A DNA stretch of 38,395 bases, taken from assembly GCA_002733905.1 (NCBI GenBank), contig NVXK01000009.1, positions 21,947-60,341 on the forward strand, in the 5' to 3' direction. A model generated the notes under the pieces. The model saw nothing but the letters and a program-made list of their open reading frames with translations, had not been told where the DNA came from and did no database searches. Shown in pieces: positions 17,832 to 25,977 of this stretch; the stretch's first letter is position 1, and the number at the start of each line of letters is the position of its first letter. The position numbers were made by a program, and so were the translations under genes. Source of the stretch: Robiginitomaculum sp. (GTDB lineage Bacteria; Pseudomonadota; Alphaproteobacteria; Caulobacterales; Maricaulaceae).

Positions 17832-18033
17832 GTATTGCCTCATATGCCAGTTTTACACGGCTTCGGTCTAAATGTGTAATCTTCGTATTTAAAATAAGCA
17901 CATCTTGTGTTGGCATCAAGGCTTAACTCTATTTCGTGTACAATAAGATGATGTAACAACATGCTGTTCAATATAAGTCAAAGCCATGCGTAGATTTTAG
18001 GTGGGTATATGAAAAGAAGGCAATGAGAGATAT

Positions 18034-19275
18034 TTAGTCCTCTAAAAGTGCAAATTCGAGGCCAGAGATTTCGGGCATGGATTTTCCTGCTATGCCTTCA
18101 AGGTCGCCGTACATGCCAATCGTTGCGTTAATGACGCCTTCGATTTGTTGTTCGCGTTTAGCCCATTGTTTGGTGATAATGCGCTTTTCTTTGACAAGGT
18201 CTTCGCGCATGTCTTCAAATTTTTCAACAATGGCTTCGACGCGGTGTTTAAATTTTGTGCCCGTCAGATAGTCATAAATAAGTTCCGCCTTGGTTTCTTG
18301 GCCGTCACGGACGGCGTAGACATTGGCGATTTCGATTAACTGCATACGCAAAACCCCTGCGAGGGACATGGCGCTGTCAAACCCTGTAATCCAAATACCA
18401 TCCATTTGGGTGAATGTGGTTTTTTCAAATTCTTTTGGCAGGGTGGTACTCATGAGAATGGCAATATCTGCGCCTGCTTCACGTTGATCATTTTTTAACT
18501 TGGGGAGCCATGTGGCGTGCCATGTTTTTGTACGCTTGGTTTCCCACAACATTGTACCGCAGAGCTTGCCGTTAGGGCTCATAACTTTTTGTAAAATATC
18601 GCCGCCATTAATGCCTTTGGCGACAGGTAGGATTTCATCGAACGGAAATTTACGGCGTAGGACATCTTCAAGTTCGATTTCTAAAACCTCACCTTGGTTT
18701 TGTTGCGAACCCTGTTCGGCACGACGTTTCAAATCTGAAATTTGCTTGTTCATCATCGTCATGGTGTGTTCTTGCTCTTTGAGCTTGAGATGATAGGCGT
18801 GTTCTTGTTCTTGCTTGGCCTTGTCACGAATGTTTTGGGCTTCGGCTTGGACACGTTTTTCAATGGTCAGATCAAGTTCACGTTTTTGCTCTTCAATGGC
18901 GCGGCGTTCTTTTAAAATAGCGGCCTCGGCAGTTTGTGCTTTGGCAAGCTTGATGTCGTTTTCTTTTAGGGTTTGGCGCAGGGTTTCTGTTTCTTGTGCT
19001 TTCGCGGCTAAATCTTTCGCGGCGGCTTGGCGTGCTTTTTGGGATTCTTGGCCCGCAATGGTTTGGCGTTCGGCGGCAATGCCTTGTGCCAGTTTGCTCG
19101 CCATTGCGGCACGCTCAGATTCTATTTTGGCCGTTTGCGTTGCCATTTGGTCGTTTTGTGTACGCAGCTTACGTGTGAATTCATCACGGGCCTGCGCGAG
19201 GAGTGGCCCTGCCAAGCTCTCATTCAGCTTTATTGTCGTGCCACAATCGGGGCATTTAAGTGTTGGGTCTGACAT
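18034..19275 (-). CDS. DUF2130 coiled-coil protein with nuclease-like core
   Basis: 413 aa. N-terminal CxxC knuckle (LKCPDCGTTIKL), a long coiled coil (about 30-210, rich in Ala, Gln, Glu and Lys), and a C-terminal DUF2130 domain (about 215-400). In the latter, LEDVLRRKFPFDEI, GGDILQKV and MLWETKRTKTW give a spaced D...ExK pattern resembling the PD-(D/E)XK restriction-endonuclease-like fold, also seen in RmuC-type proteins. Nuclease activity is an inference from this pattern only. Single gene, no coupled neighbours. Confidence 0.88.
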   Translation of the reverse strand: MSDPTLKCPDCGTTIKLNESLAGPLLAQARDEFTRKLRTQNDQMATQTAKIESERAAMASKLAQGIAAERQTIAGQESQKARQAAAKDLAAKAQETETLRQTLKENDIKLAKAQTAEAAILKERRAIEEQKRELDLTIEKRVQAEAQNIRDKAKQEQEHAYHLKLKEQEHTMTMMNKQISDLKRRAEQGSQQNQGEVLEIELEDVLRRKFPFDEILPVAKGINGGDILQKVMSPNGKLCGTMLWETKRTKTWHATWLPKLKNDQREAGADIAILMSTTLPKEFEKTTFTQMDGIWITGFDSAMSLAGVLRMQLIEIANVYAVRDGQETKAELIYDYLTGTKFKHRVEAIVEKFEDMREDLVKEKRIITKQWAKREQQIEGVINATIGMYGDLEGIAGKSMPEISGLEFALLED

Positions 19276-19377
19276 GATGGCTCCGCAAATATATGAAAAG
19301 CCACCTTAGCGTAAGCATTTACAAAGTGCAATATTTGTTCTCATTATGTTCCGTAATGTCGGATCGGAACTTTGTGT

Positions 19378-19803
19378 TTACGCACGCGGATACAAAATCA
19401 TTTGGGTGCAACGGAAGAGGGCGATTGTTTTGCCTGTTGTGTCATTGGTGACAATGCTGTCCCAGACTTGGGTGGTGCGGCCTCCGTGGACGAGGGTGGC
19501 AATGCAAGAAATACGGCCATCAAGGGCGGTGCCAAGATGGTTGGATTTAAGCTCTACCGTTGTAAAACCGCTTGCGCCTTTGGGTAGGTTCGCAACACAG
19601 CCATAACCTGCACAACTGTCGGCAAGCGTGACAACGGTCCCTGCGTGTAAATATCCATTGGGCGCAAGATGATGGGGTTTTATATCCAGTATTGCGGATA
19701 TGGTTTTGTTCTCTACCTCTGTGACTTCAATGCCCAAATACCCCGGTAATTTCCCTTGACCGATTGCGTTGATACTCTCGAGGTTTATTTTTTTCTCGCT
19801 CAT
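19378..19803 (-). CDS. PaaI-family hotdog thioesterase
   Basis: 141 aa. Motifs PGYLGIEVTEVEN, HLAPNGYLHAGTVVTLADSC and GFTTVELKSNHLG match the PaaI/YbdB hotdog family; the loop has LHAGTVVTLAD in the place of LHGG, a common subgroup variant. Predicted acyl-CoA or aryl-CoA thioesterase. This is the third PaaI-type gene in the window but it is not close to the pair at 7.5-8.4 kb in sequence. It stands alone, 102 nt beyond the DUF2130 start and 248 nt from dnaJ. Confidence 0.9.
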   Translation of the reverse strand: MSEKKINLESINAIGQGKLPGYLGIEVTEVENKTISAILDIKPHHLAPNGYLHAGTVVTLADSCAGYGCVANLPKGASGFTTVELKSNHLGTALDGRISCIATLVHGGRTTQVWDSIVTNDTTGKTIALFRCTQMILYPRA

Positions 19804-20051
19804 GGTTTTGGCCTTTATTGCTTTGTTGGCTATGGGTAGAATAAGAAAAATGTAAATTCAATTGATATTACAGCATAGCCCATATGCGGATGAAGGGAGT
19901 AAAGGTGGGCTCCAGAAAATGCATCATATGCTTACTGCCCAAAGTTTGAACGTGTTGATTGATCTGGGTTTCTTGTAACGAGATATCCTGTGATGCCGTA
20001 GAAAAAGTATAGGCATTTAATACCCGTTACTACAATTTTAGAAGCGAAAGA

Positions 20052-21221
20052 TTAGTCGCGTAGTTCGTCCCAGAAGGCTTTGGCTTTGTCGAGGAAACCG
20101 CTGGAGGCTGGGGAGCAGTCTTCGTCGCCGCCTTCTTTACGGAATTCTTCGAGGAGTTCTTTTTGACGGGCGTTGAGACCGCTTGGGGTTTCGACCGTTA
20201 GCTCTACATACATATCACCGCGTTGGCTTGAGCGAAGCACGCTCATGCCTTTGCCGCGTAGTCGTAATTGACGACCTGTTTGCGAACCTGCGGGAATTTT
20301 GACTTTGGAGCGACCACCATCAATGGTCGGGATTTCAATTTCACCGCCAAGGGCGGCGCATGTCATGGGCAAGGGGGCTTGGCAAAAAAGATTTGCGCCT
20401 TCGCGTTCGAATAAATCATGGGGTTTGACCGAGATGAAAATATAGAGATCACCGCGTTGACCATTTGGCCCTGCGCCTTTTGGTGCGGCGTCGCCTTGAC
20501 CAGAGAGGCGGATGCGTGTGCCGTCTTCGACACCTGCGGGAATGTTGACATCCATTGCGGTTTCCACACGCACTTGTGCAGTACCGTCACAGACGCGGCA
20601 TGGGTCGGAGACATATTCGCCTTGGCCGCCACAGGTTGGGCAGGGGCGTTCCATAGTGAAAAAGCCTTGTTGCGTACGCACTTTGCCAATACCGCCACAT
20701 GTGGAGCATGTCTCGACCTTGGCACCAGGTGCGGCGCCATTGCCGTCACAACCATGACATTCCTCAGAGATAGGAATGTTAATTTCGAGGTCTTTGCCTG
20801 CAAAAGATTCTTCGAGGCTGATTTCCATTTCATAGCGTAAGTCAGAGCCGCGTGCCACTTGGCGTCCGCGTCCGCCGCCAAACATGTCCCCAAAGCCACC
20901 GCCACCGCCGCCGCCTTGTTGACCAAAGATTTGCGAGAAGATATCGCCAAAATCTTGGAAGCCGCCTTGGCCACCACCGCCACCGCCGCCTTGTCCAAAG
21001 GCGGCGTGACCCATGCGGTCATAGGCAGCACGTTTTTGATCATCGGAGAGGATGGAATAGGCTTCGTTTAATTCTTTGAAATTGGATTCCGCACTGGGAT
21101 CGTCTGGGTTGCGATCAGGATGGAATTTCATGGCAAGTTTGCGGTAAGCAGACTTCATGGTTTTTGCATCGGCAGATTTTTCACAGCCAAGGATTTCGTA
21201 ATAATCGCGTTTTGTGGTCAT
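20052..21221 (-). CDS. dnaJ: Chaperone DnaJ (Hsp40)
   Basis: 389 aa. Co-chaperone that delivers clients to DnaK and stimulates its ATPase. The J domain has HPD at 34-36 ([11 protein letters not shown]); a very Gly-rich G/F region follows (about 75-120, with runs of seven Gly); then the zinc domain with four CxxC pairs at C155/158, C172/175, C194/197 and C208/211; then the C-terminal client-binding domains. The fourth zinc repeat reads CRVCDGTA, lacking the final Gly of the usual CxxCxGxG. It lies 26 nt downstream of an FkbM-type gene, not directly behind dnaK, so its expression may rest on read-through or on an internal promoter. Confidence 0.97.
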   Translation of the reverse strand: MTTKRDYYEILGCEKSADAKTMKSAYRKLAMKFHPDRNPDDPSAESNFKELNEAYSILSDDQKRAAYDRMGHAAFGQGGGGGGGQGGFQDFGDIFSQIFGQQGGGGGGGFGDMFGGGRGRQVARGSDLRYEMEISLEESFAGKDLEINIPISEECHGCDGNGAAPGAKVETCSTCGGIGKVRTQQGFFTMERPCPTCGGQGEYVSDPCRVCDGTAQVRVETAMDVNIPAGVEDGTRIRLSGQGDAAPKGAGPNGQRGDLYIFISVKPHDLFEREGANLFCQAPLPMTCAALGGEIEIPTIDGGRSKVKIPAGSQTGRQLRLRGKGMSVLRSSQRGDMYVELTVETPSGLNARQKELLEEFRKEGGDEDCSPASSGFLDKAKAFWDELRD

Positions 21222-21247
21222 GATCGTATCCGTCTTCTATTCTAATT

Positions 21248-22135
21248 CTATTGTTCGCGCGTCAAAACGGAATTAATTCCAGAGCGCGTGATGAGTGTGT
21301 AGCCATATTGAGCACAAAGCTCAAGTAGGGGCGTTGTAGGCGCTTTGCCTGTTTCGAGTACCATGAGCTTTGGCCAAAGACTCTGTGGCGCAGTCGTGAA
21401 AAAGGCGCGTAGGGCACGCTCGTCATGGCCTTCTATATCCAATTTCAAAGCATCGATATAGGTGATGTCAGACAATTCGCAAATGGAGTGCAGAGTTTTA
21501 ATGGCAATGCTTGGGGTGCTTGTTTTTGCATTTGTATTGGCAGACCCTAGCCGTACTTCGCCGCGATTTGTACTGCCGCCAACCATATCGCCTGCGCCTT
21601 CTTGATCAGAAATTGCACAGTTTAAAATGTCGATATCTGTGGCGCCGAATGCATTGGATGAGGCTTGTTGATTAAATTGAAACCGTTCGCGGTTGGTGGT
21701 GTCAGGTTCGACAGCCAGAATGCGAATGTCTTTGTCTGCATCTTTGGCGCGTGCGCTGAGGATCAAGCTATAAAAACCAACATTGGCACCGATATCTAAA
21801 AATACGAAAGGTTCAGTGTTGCTTGTGTCTTTGGCATAAAGGGCAGAGGCGAGGGCTTTGTGTTCAGCCGCGTCCCAAATCTGAACGCCTGCAAATGCAC
21901 GTTTCTCACACCTGTTTGAACGGGGCCAGACCCGTGCATTGACACCGGGCATGACATGAATGTCAAATGGCTCGGGGAGGTCTTTGAAGGCACGTTTGCG
22001 GTAATATGAAATCGCCCATCGCCCAAGGGTGGACATACCGAATTTATCCGCCTTTTTACGCAGGGTTTCGCGTTGCTCTGGGAGAGCATATGCGCCAAAT
22101 TCTGGCAAAGGGGGTGATGTCGGGGTTTGGGTCAT
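21248..22135 (-). CDS. FkbM-family SAM-dependent methyltransferase
   Basis: 295 aa. SAM-binding motif I is FVFLDIGANVGFYSLIL, the acidic motif II is ILAVEPDTTNRERFQFN, and the FkbM-specific IDALKLDIEGHDERALRAFF follows. FkbM enzymes O-methylate sugars or polyketides; the substrate here is unknown. The N-terminus (about 1-80) contains LRKKADKFGMSTLGRWAISY, a basic segment perhaps for binding or membrane contact. Its position between dnaK and dnaJ, after the dnaK terminator and 26 nt before dnaJ, is odd. It probably has its own promoter or depends on read-through from dnaK. Confidence 0.9.
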   Translation of the reverse strand: MTQTPTSPPLPEFGAYALPEQRETLRKKADKFGMSTLGRWAISYYRKRAFKDLPEPFDIHVMPGVNARVWPRSNRCEKRAFAGVQIWDAAEHKALASALYAKDTSNTEPFVFLDIGANVGFYSLILSARAKDADKDIRILAVEPDTTNRERFQFNQQASSNAFGATDIDILNCAISDQEGAGDMVGGSTNRGEVRLGSANTNAKTSTPSIAIKTLHSICELSDITYIDALKLDIEGHDERALRAFFTTAPQSLWPKLMVLETGKAPTTPLLELCAQYGYTLITRSGINSVLTREQ

Positions 22136-22175
22136 ATAAGTTTGCGTGTCGTAAATTTGGGTGTGGCCGAAATAA

Positions 22176-22210
22176 AAAAACCCCGCCGTAGACTATACGA
22201 CGGGGTTTTT
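22176..22210 (-). terminator. Rho-independent terminator after dnaK
   Basis: AAAAACCCCG-CGTA pairs with TACG-CGGGGTTTTT around GACTA, flanked by A-runs on the left and T-runs on the right, so it could work in both directions. It begins 12 nt after the dnaK stop on the minus strand and separates dnaK from the FkbM gene and dnaJ. Confidence 0.9.
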
Positions 22211-22221
22211 ATGTTTTTAAA

Positions 22222-24123
22222 TTACGCTTTTTCGTCGTCTACATCTTCGAATTCGGCGTCAACGATATCTTCGTCATCATCAGATGCATCGGGTGTCGGT
22301 GCGTCTTCACCGTCTGCGCTTGCGTTTTGATAAATGGCTTCACCCATTTTCATCACAGCCGCAGTCAAATCAGCAGTTTTCGCAGTGATGGCTTCTGTAT
22401 CTTCGCCTTCTGCTACTTCTTTTACTTCTTTGATCAGTGTTTCGATGTTTTCTTTATCTTCGTCCTCAAGGCTGTCACCATGCTCTTCAAGGTCTTTGGC
22501 TGCTTTGTGCGCGAGACCTTCAGCTTGGTTTTTCGCTTCGGCAAGTGCGCGACGTTCTTTGTCGGAATCCGCATTGCGTTCGGCGTCTTTGACCATTTCT
22601 TCGATGTCGGCGTCAGACAGACCGCCAGACGCTTGGATGCGAATTTTTTGTTCTTTGCCTGTTGCTGTATCTTTTGCAGATACGTTCACAAGACCGTTCG
22701 CATCAATGTCAAATGTGACTTCGATTTGTGGAAGACCACGTGGAGCTGGCGGAATGCCAACCAAGTCGAATTGACCAAGAAGTTTATTGTCAGCAGCCAT
22801 TTCGCGTTCACCTTGCGACACACGAATGGTTACGGCACTTTGGTTGTCCGCAGCTGTTGAATAAACCTGTGATTTTTTCGTTGGAATGGTTGTGTTCCGG
22901 TCGATCATACGGGTAAACAAACCGCCTTCTGTTTCAATCCCAAGTGAAAGTGGTGTTACGTCTAAAAGAAGTACGTCTTTGACGTCGCCTTGAAGTACGC
23001 CAGCTTGGATCGCTGCGCCCATGGCAACAACTTCATCAGGGTTCACACCTTTATGAGGTTTTTGACCAAAGAATTTAGAGACTGCTTCTTGTACCATTGG
23101 CATACGTGTCATACCGCCAACCAAGACGATTTCGTCTATGTCAGAGGCTTTCAAGCCAGAGTCGGCAAGCGCTTTCTTACAAGGCGCGATTGTACGTTTT
23201 ACAAGGTCTTCAACAAGAGCTTCAAGCTTGGCGCGTGTTAGCTTCATGGTTAAATGCTTAGGGCCAGAGGCATCAGCCGTAATGAACGGAAGGTTGACTT
23301 CGTAAGATGACGCGGTTGACAATTCTTTCTTGGCTTTTTCAGCTTCTTCACGAAGACGCTGTAGCGCAAGCTTGTCAGAGATAAGATCAATGCCGTTTTC
23401 TTTTTTGAATTCGGACGCGAAATATTCAACGATACGCATATCGAAATCTTCACCGCCGAGGAATGTGTCGCCGTTTGTTGCTTTCACTTCAAACACACCG
23501 TCACCGATTTCAAGGATGGATACGTCAAATGTACCGCCGCCCAGATCGTAAACAGCAATTGTTTTGCCGTCTTCTTTGTTCATGCCATAAGCAAGCGCCG
23601 CCGCAGTTGGCTCGTTGATAATACGAAGAACTTCGAGACCCGCAATTTTACCAGCGTCTTTTGTTGCTTGGCGTTGGGCATCGTTAAAGTAAGCTGGCAC
23701 AGTGATAACCGCTTGTGTGACTTTCTCGTCGAGGAAAGCTTCGGCCGTTTCTTTCATTTTTTGAAGTGTGATGGCAGAAATCTCAGCAGGTGACATGGCT
23801 TTGTCACGGCCTTGAATATAGGCGTCGCCGTTTTTACCTTTTACAATTTTGTAAGGTACGAGCTTGGCATCTTTCTTGACCATCGGGTCTGTGAAAGGAC
23901 GGCCCATAAGACGTTTAATGGCAAAGAATGTATAGTCGGGATTTGTCACGGCTTGGCGACGTGCAGGTTGACCAACAAGGCGGTCACCGCCGTCTGTGAA
24001 AGCGACAACAGATGGTGTTGTACGTTGACCTTCCGAGTTTTCAATAACACGAGGTTTGCCGCCGTCCATAACCGCGACACAGGAATTGGTGGTTCCTAAA
24101 TCTATACCAATGACTTTAGCCAT
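22222..24123 (-). CDS. dnaK: Chaperone DnaK (Hsp70)
   Basis: 633 aa. ATP-driven chaperone for folding and heat-shock control. The ATPase domain opens with [20 protein letters not shown] and includes [35 protein letters not shown] and [10 protein letters not shown]. The substrate-binding domain starts near residue 390 ([14 protein letters not shown]), and the acidic tail ([16 protein letters not shown]) is the typical bacterial ending. A candidate RpoH promoter lies about 75-100 nt upstream. Followed by a strong terminator. Confidence 0.98.
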   Translation of the reverse strand: MAKVIGIDLGTTNSCVAVMDGGKPRVIENSEGQRTTPSVVAFTDGGDRLVGQPARRQAVTNPDYTFFAIKRLMGRPFTDPMVKKDAKLVPYKIVKGKNGDAYIQGRDKAMSPAEISAITLQKMKETAEAFLDEKVTQAVITVPAYFNDAQRQATKDAGKIAGLEVLRIINEPTAAALAYGMNKEDGKTIAVYDLGGGTFDVSILEIGDGVFEVKATNGDTFLGGEDFDMRIVEYFASEFKKENGIDLISDKLALQRLREEAEKAKKELSTASSYEVNLPFITADASGPKHLTMKLTRAKLEALVEDLVKRTIAPCKKALADSGLKASDIDEIVLVGGMTRMPMVQEAVSKFFGQKPHKGVNPDEVVAMGAAIQAGVLQGDVKDVLLLDVTPLSLGIETEGGLFTRMIDRNTTIPTKKSQVYSTAADNQSAVTIRVSQGEREMAADNKLLGQFDLVGIPPAPRGLPQIEVTFDIDANGLVNVSAKDTATGKEQKIRIQASGGLSDADIEEMVKDAERNADSDKERRALAEAKNQAEGLAHKAAKDLEEHGDSLEDEDKENIETLIKEVKEVAEGEDTEAITAKTADLTAAVMKMGEAIYQNASADGEDAPTPDASDDDEDIVDAEFEDVDDEKA

Positions 24124-24195
24124 AATTTTTCTCCTAGTTGCGCGTTAGTTTTTGGTGCGCGAATGATGTGTTTGGATAAGTATCCTTTAACCGCC

Positions 24196-24223
24196 ATATG
24201 GGTGGATTTTGAGGCTCTGCAAG
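24196..24223 (-). promoter_or_regulatory. Candidate RpoH (heat-shock) promoter of dnaK
   Basis: On the minus strand, CTTG (24223-24220), 17 nt, CCCATAT (24202-24196). This fits the alphaproteobacterial heat-shock pattern of CTTG, 17-18 nt and a CNTAT-type -10. It lies 73-100 nt before the dnaK ATG. No CIRCE element was seen. Confidence 0.6.
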
Positions 24224-24296
24224 GGGGGGAGGTGTATTTGACGTCGATTTTTACGCTTTTTCCATGTTTTCTTGCTTTTTTCGCCTATAAACAAGT

Positions 24297-24914
24297 ATGA
24301 GCACGTCATTTCCATCTGGGTTTATCTATAAACCTGAATATTTCAACTTACCTGCGCAAACCGCCTTATTGGACGCGGTGAGTGCATGTGCGCGTGGGGA
24401 CGCGCCGTTTTGGCAACCGACCATGCCAAGGACTGGCCAACCCTTAAGTGTTGTTATGACAAATTTTGGTCCTCTTGGTTGGGTGACGGATAAAGATAAA
24501 GGGTATCGTTACGAAGAACGCCACCCCAAAACGGGAAAATTATGGCCAGAAATGCCGCAAGCGTTGTTAGACGTTTGGTATGACCTCACTGATTATCCTG
24601 CACCACCCGAGGCGTGCCTCATTAATTGGTACCGCGAAGGGTCTCGTATGGGCATGCATGTGGATTTGGACGAAGAAGATCAAAACGCCCCTGTCGTCTC
24701 TATCTCTCTGGGCGATCCTGCACGTTACCGCATTGGCGGACAAACACGCGGCGGTAAAACCCACAGCCTTAAACTCTCAAGCGGAGATGTGGTTGTTTTG
24801 GGCGGCGAAGCTCGTAAATGCTACCATGGTGTGGACAAGCTGTATTATGGTCAAAGCAGTCTTGTGCCAAAAGGTGGACGGATAAATTTAACACTTAGAC
24901 GGGTAAATAAATAA
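24297..24914 (+). CDS. alkB: AlkB-family 2-oxoglutarate/Fe(II) dioxygenase (DNA alkylation repair)
   Basis: 205 aa. Oxidatively removes methyl groups from 1-methyladenine and 3-methylcytosine in DNA or RNA. Iron ligands are His121 and Asp123 (GMHVDLDE) and His177 (KCYHGVDK); 2-oxoglutarate is held by Arg195 and Arg201 (GGRINLTLRR). The spacing equals that of E. coli AlkB (131/133/187/204/210). NWYREGSRMG corresponds to the NxYxxG strand. Divergent from dnaK across 173 nt. The start lacks a Shine-Dalgarno sequence, and TATAAA at 24286-24291 ends 5 nt before the ATG, so a leaderless mRNA is possible. Confidence 0.93.
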   Translation: MSTSFPSGFIYKPEYFNLPAQTALLDAVSACARGDAPFWQPTMPRTGQPLSVVMTNFGPLGWVTDKDKGYRYEERHPKTGKLWPEMPQALLDVWYDLTDYPAPPEACLINWYREGSRMGMHVDLDEEDQNAPVVSISLGDPARYRIGGQTRGGKTHSLKLSSGDVVVLGGEARKCYHGVDKLYYGQSSLVPKGGRINLTLRRVNK

Positions 24915-24933
24915 AATTAGACTTTTGGGTGTG

Positions 24934-24948
24934 TTAATGATATGTTAA
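24934..24948 (+). promoter_or_regulatory. CtrA-type site before the lipoprotein gene
   Basis: TTAA (24934-24937), exactly 7 nt, TTAA (24945-24948), 23 nt before the lipoprotein ATG. That is close enough to overlap its promoter. Motif match only; chance matches are possible in AT-rich DNA. Confidence 0.35.
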
Positions 24949-24970
24949 TGTTTTCAAGGGGGCATATATC

Positions 24971-25837
24971 ATGAAACAACAATTGGGTAATACCTTAAGA
25001 GGTATAATTTTCGGAAGTTTGCTTGTGGGTTGTAGTACAACGCCAAAAAACACATTACCAGCCGCACCATTAGAAGCCGCACCATTAGAAGCCGCACCAT
25101 TACAAACACCTAGAAAAGTGATAAATACTGTTTTGGGCGGGGTAGGCGCAGTGGTTGTTGATGTTGCCATTCTTCCTGGTAAAATCATCACTGGTATTTT
25201 AACGGGGGGTGTAGAAAAAATGGACATGGTAAATGATGATAAACCTGTGCTGAGCCTGTTCGATAGTGAACTTGAATCTGTTGATATAAAAGATTGGTTG
25301 AAACAAGTTGTGCAAAACTTACCTATGGAAAAAGTTGCTGAGCAGCGATGCAAGGGAAAAAATTTGTCATTGTCTACACCCCAACTGATGGTTTGTTTTG
25401 AATTAGCTGAGAAGGATAAGGATAAAGAACTGTTTAGAAACAGCCTTGTGGATCAAGCAATACTCTTATCAGACCAACGTTGCTATGGGCGTATACGTGT
25501 GATCGAAACCAGCATGAAATCTGCCAACACATCAGTTGGTCTGCTAGGCGAGTTAAGTACGGCTGTTGGCACATTTGCTTCTGATAGTTTAACATCGCGT
25601 GCAGCGTCTGCAGTGTCTGGGGCTGCTAACGGAATGTTAAAACAGGTGAATGCCAATTATTTTTCAGATAAAGGTGTTGGGGCAATCAAGAGGATTATTT
25701 TAGATAAACGCGAAAGTATGAATAAAGATATGGATACTTTACGGCAAGAAAAAGAGGAAAATTACCGAGAATGGCCTTTGTCCAGAGCAATGCGCGATGT
25801 GATGGAATATGATCGGGCTTGTGAAATTTTCTATTAA
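24971..25837 (+). CDS. Unknown lipoprotein, 288 aa
   Basis: Family not recognised. The N-terminus is a lipoprotein signal: basic start, hydrophobic IIFGSLLVG, lipobox Cys21. Mature residues 31-45 are three AAPL(E/Q) repeats, encoded by a 15-bp DNA repeat. A hydrophobic Gly/Val-rich segment follows (about 57-80: VLGGVGAVVVDVAILPGKII), then a soluble region with four Cys and a charged helical C-terminus (RESMNKDMDTLRQEKEENYR). The LSDQRCYGRIRVIE... region resembles conserved hypothetical envelope proteins, but I cannot name one. Ser after the lipidated Cys favours the outer membrane by the E. coli rule. Confidence 0.78.
   Translation: MKQQLGNTLRGIIFGSLLVGCSTTPKNTLPAAPLEAAPLEAAPLQTPRKVINTVLGGVGAVVVDVAILPGKIITGILTGGVEKMDMVNDDKPVLSLFDSELESVDIKDWLKQVVQNLPMEKVAEQRCKGKNLSLSTPQLMVCFELAEKDKDKELFRNSLVDQAILLSDQRCYGRIRVIETSMKSANTSVGLLGELSTAVGTFASDSLTSRAASAVSGAANGMLKQVNANYFSDKGVGAIKRIILDKRESMNKDMDTLRQEKEENYREWPLSRAMRDVMEYDRACEIFY
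25061..25105 (+). repeat. Three-copy 15-bp tandem repeat in the lipoprotein gene
   Basis: GCCGCACCATTAGAA at 25061-25075 and 25076-25090, then a copy with one change (TTACAA end) at 25091-25105. In frame, it codes AAPLE, AAPLE, AAPLQ just after the lipidated Cys. Confidence 0.9.
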
Positions 25838-25843
25838 ATGCGA

Positions 25844-25873
25844 CCCCATGTTTCAATGCCCCATGTTTCAATG
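25844..25873 (+). repeat. Two-copy 15-bp tandem repeat, intergenic
   Basis: CCCCATGTTTCAATG at 25844-25858 and again, identical, at 25859-25873, directly after the lipoprotein stop codon. The function is unknown; recent slippage is the simplest explanation. Confidence 0.85.
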
Positions 25874-25977
25874 AGTGTATAATAATTCCCTTCTGCATTT
25901 TTGATTGTTGGCTATGCAATTGAAAAATGGGGATGGGGGGGCATATAAGACACTTAGATAAACTAAGGGGATTTTAT

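Noticed and set aside
18815-19309. 164-codon open frame antisense to the DUF2130 gene
   Set aside because: Composition is Ser/Ala/Phe/Arg-biased, as expected from the opposite strand of an Ala/Gln/Lys coiled coil; no start signal.
20363-21043. 226-codon open frame on the dnaJ strand in another phase
   Set aside because: It lies wholly within dnaJ and is a low-complexity product of the Gly-rich region. dnaJ explains the stretch.
22327-22860. 177-codon open frame antisense to dnaK
   Set aside because: Phe/Cys-rich translation with no motif; dnaK is certain on the other strand.
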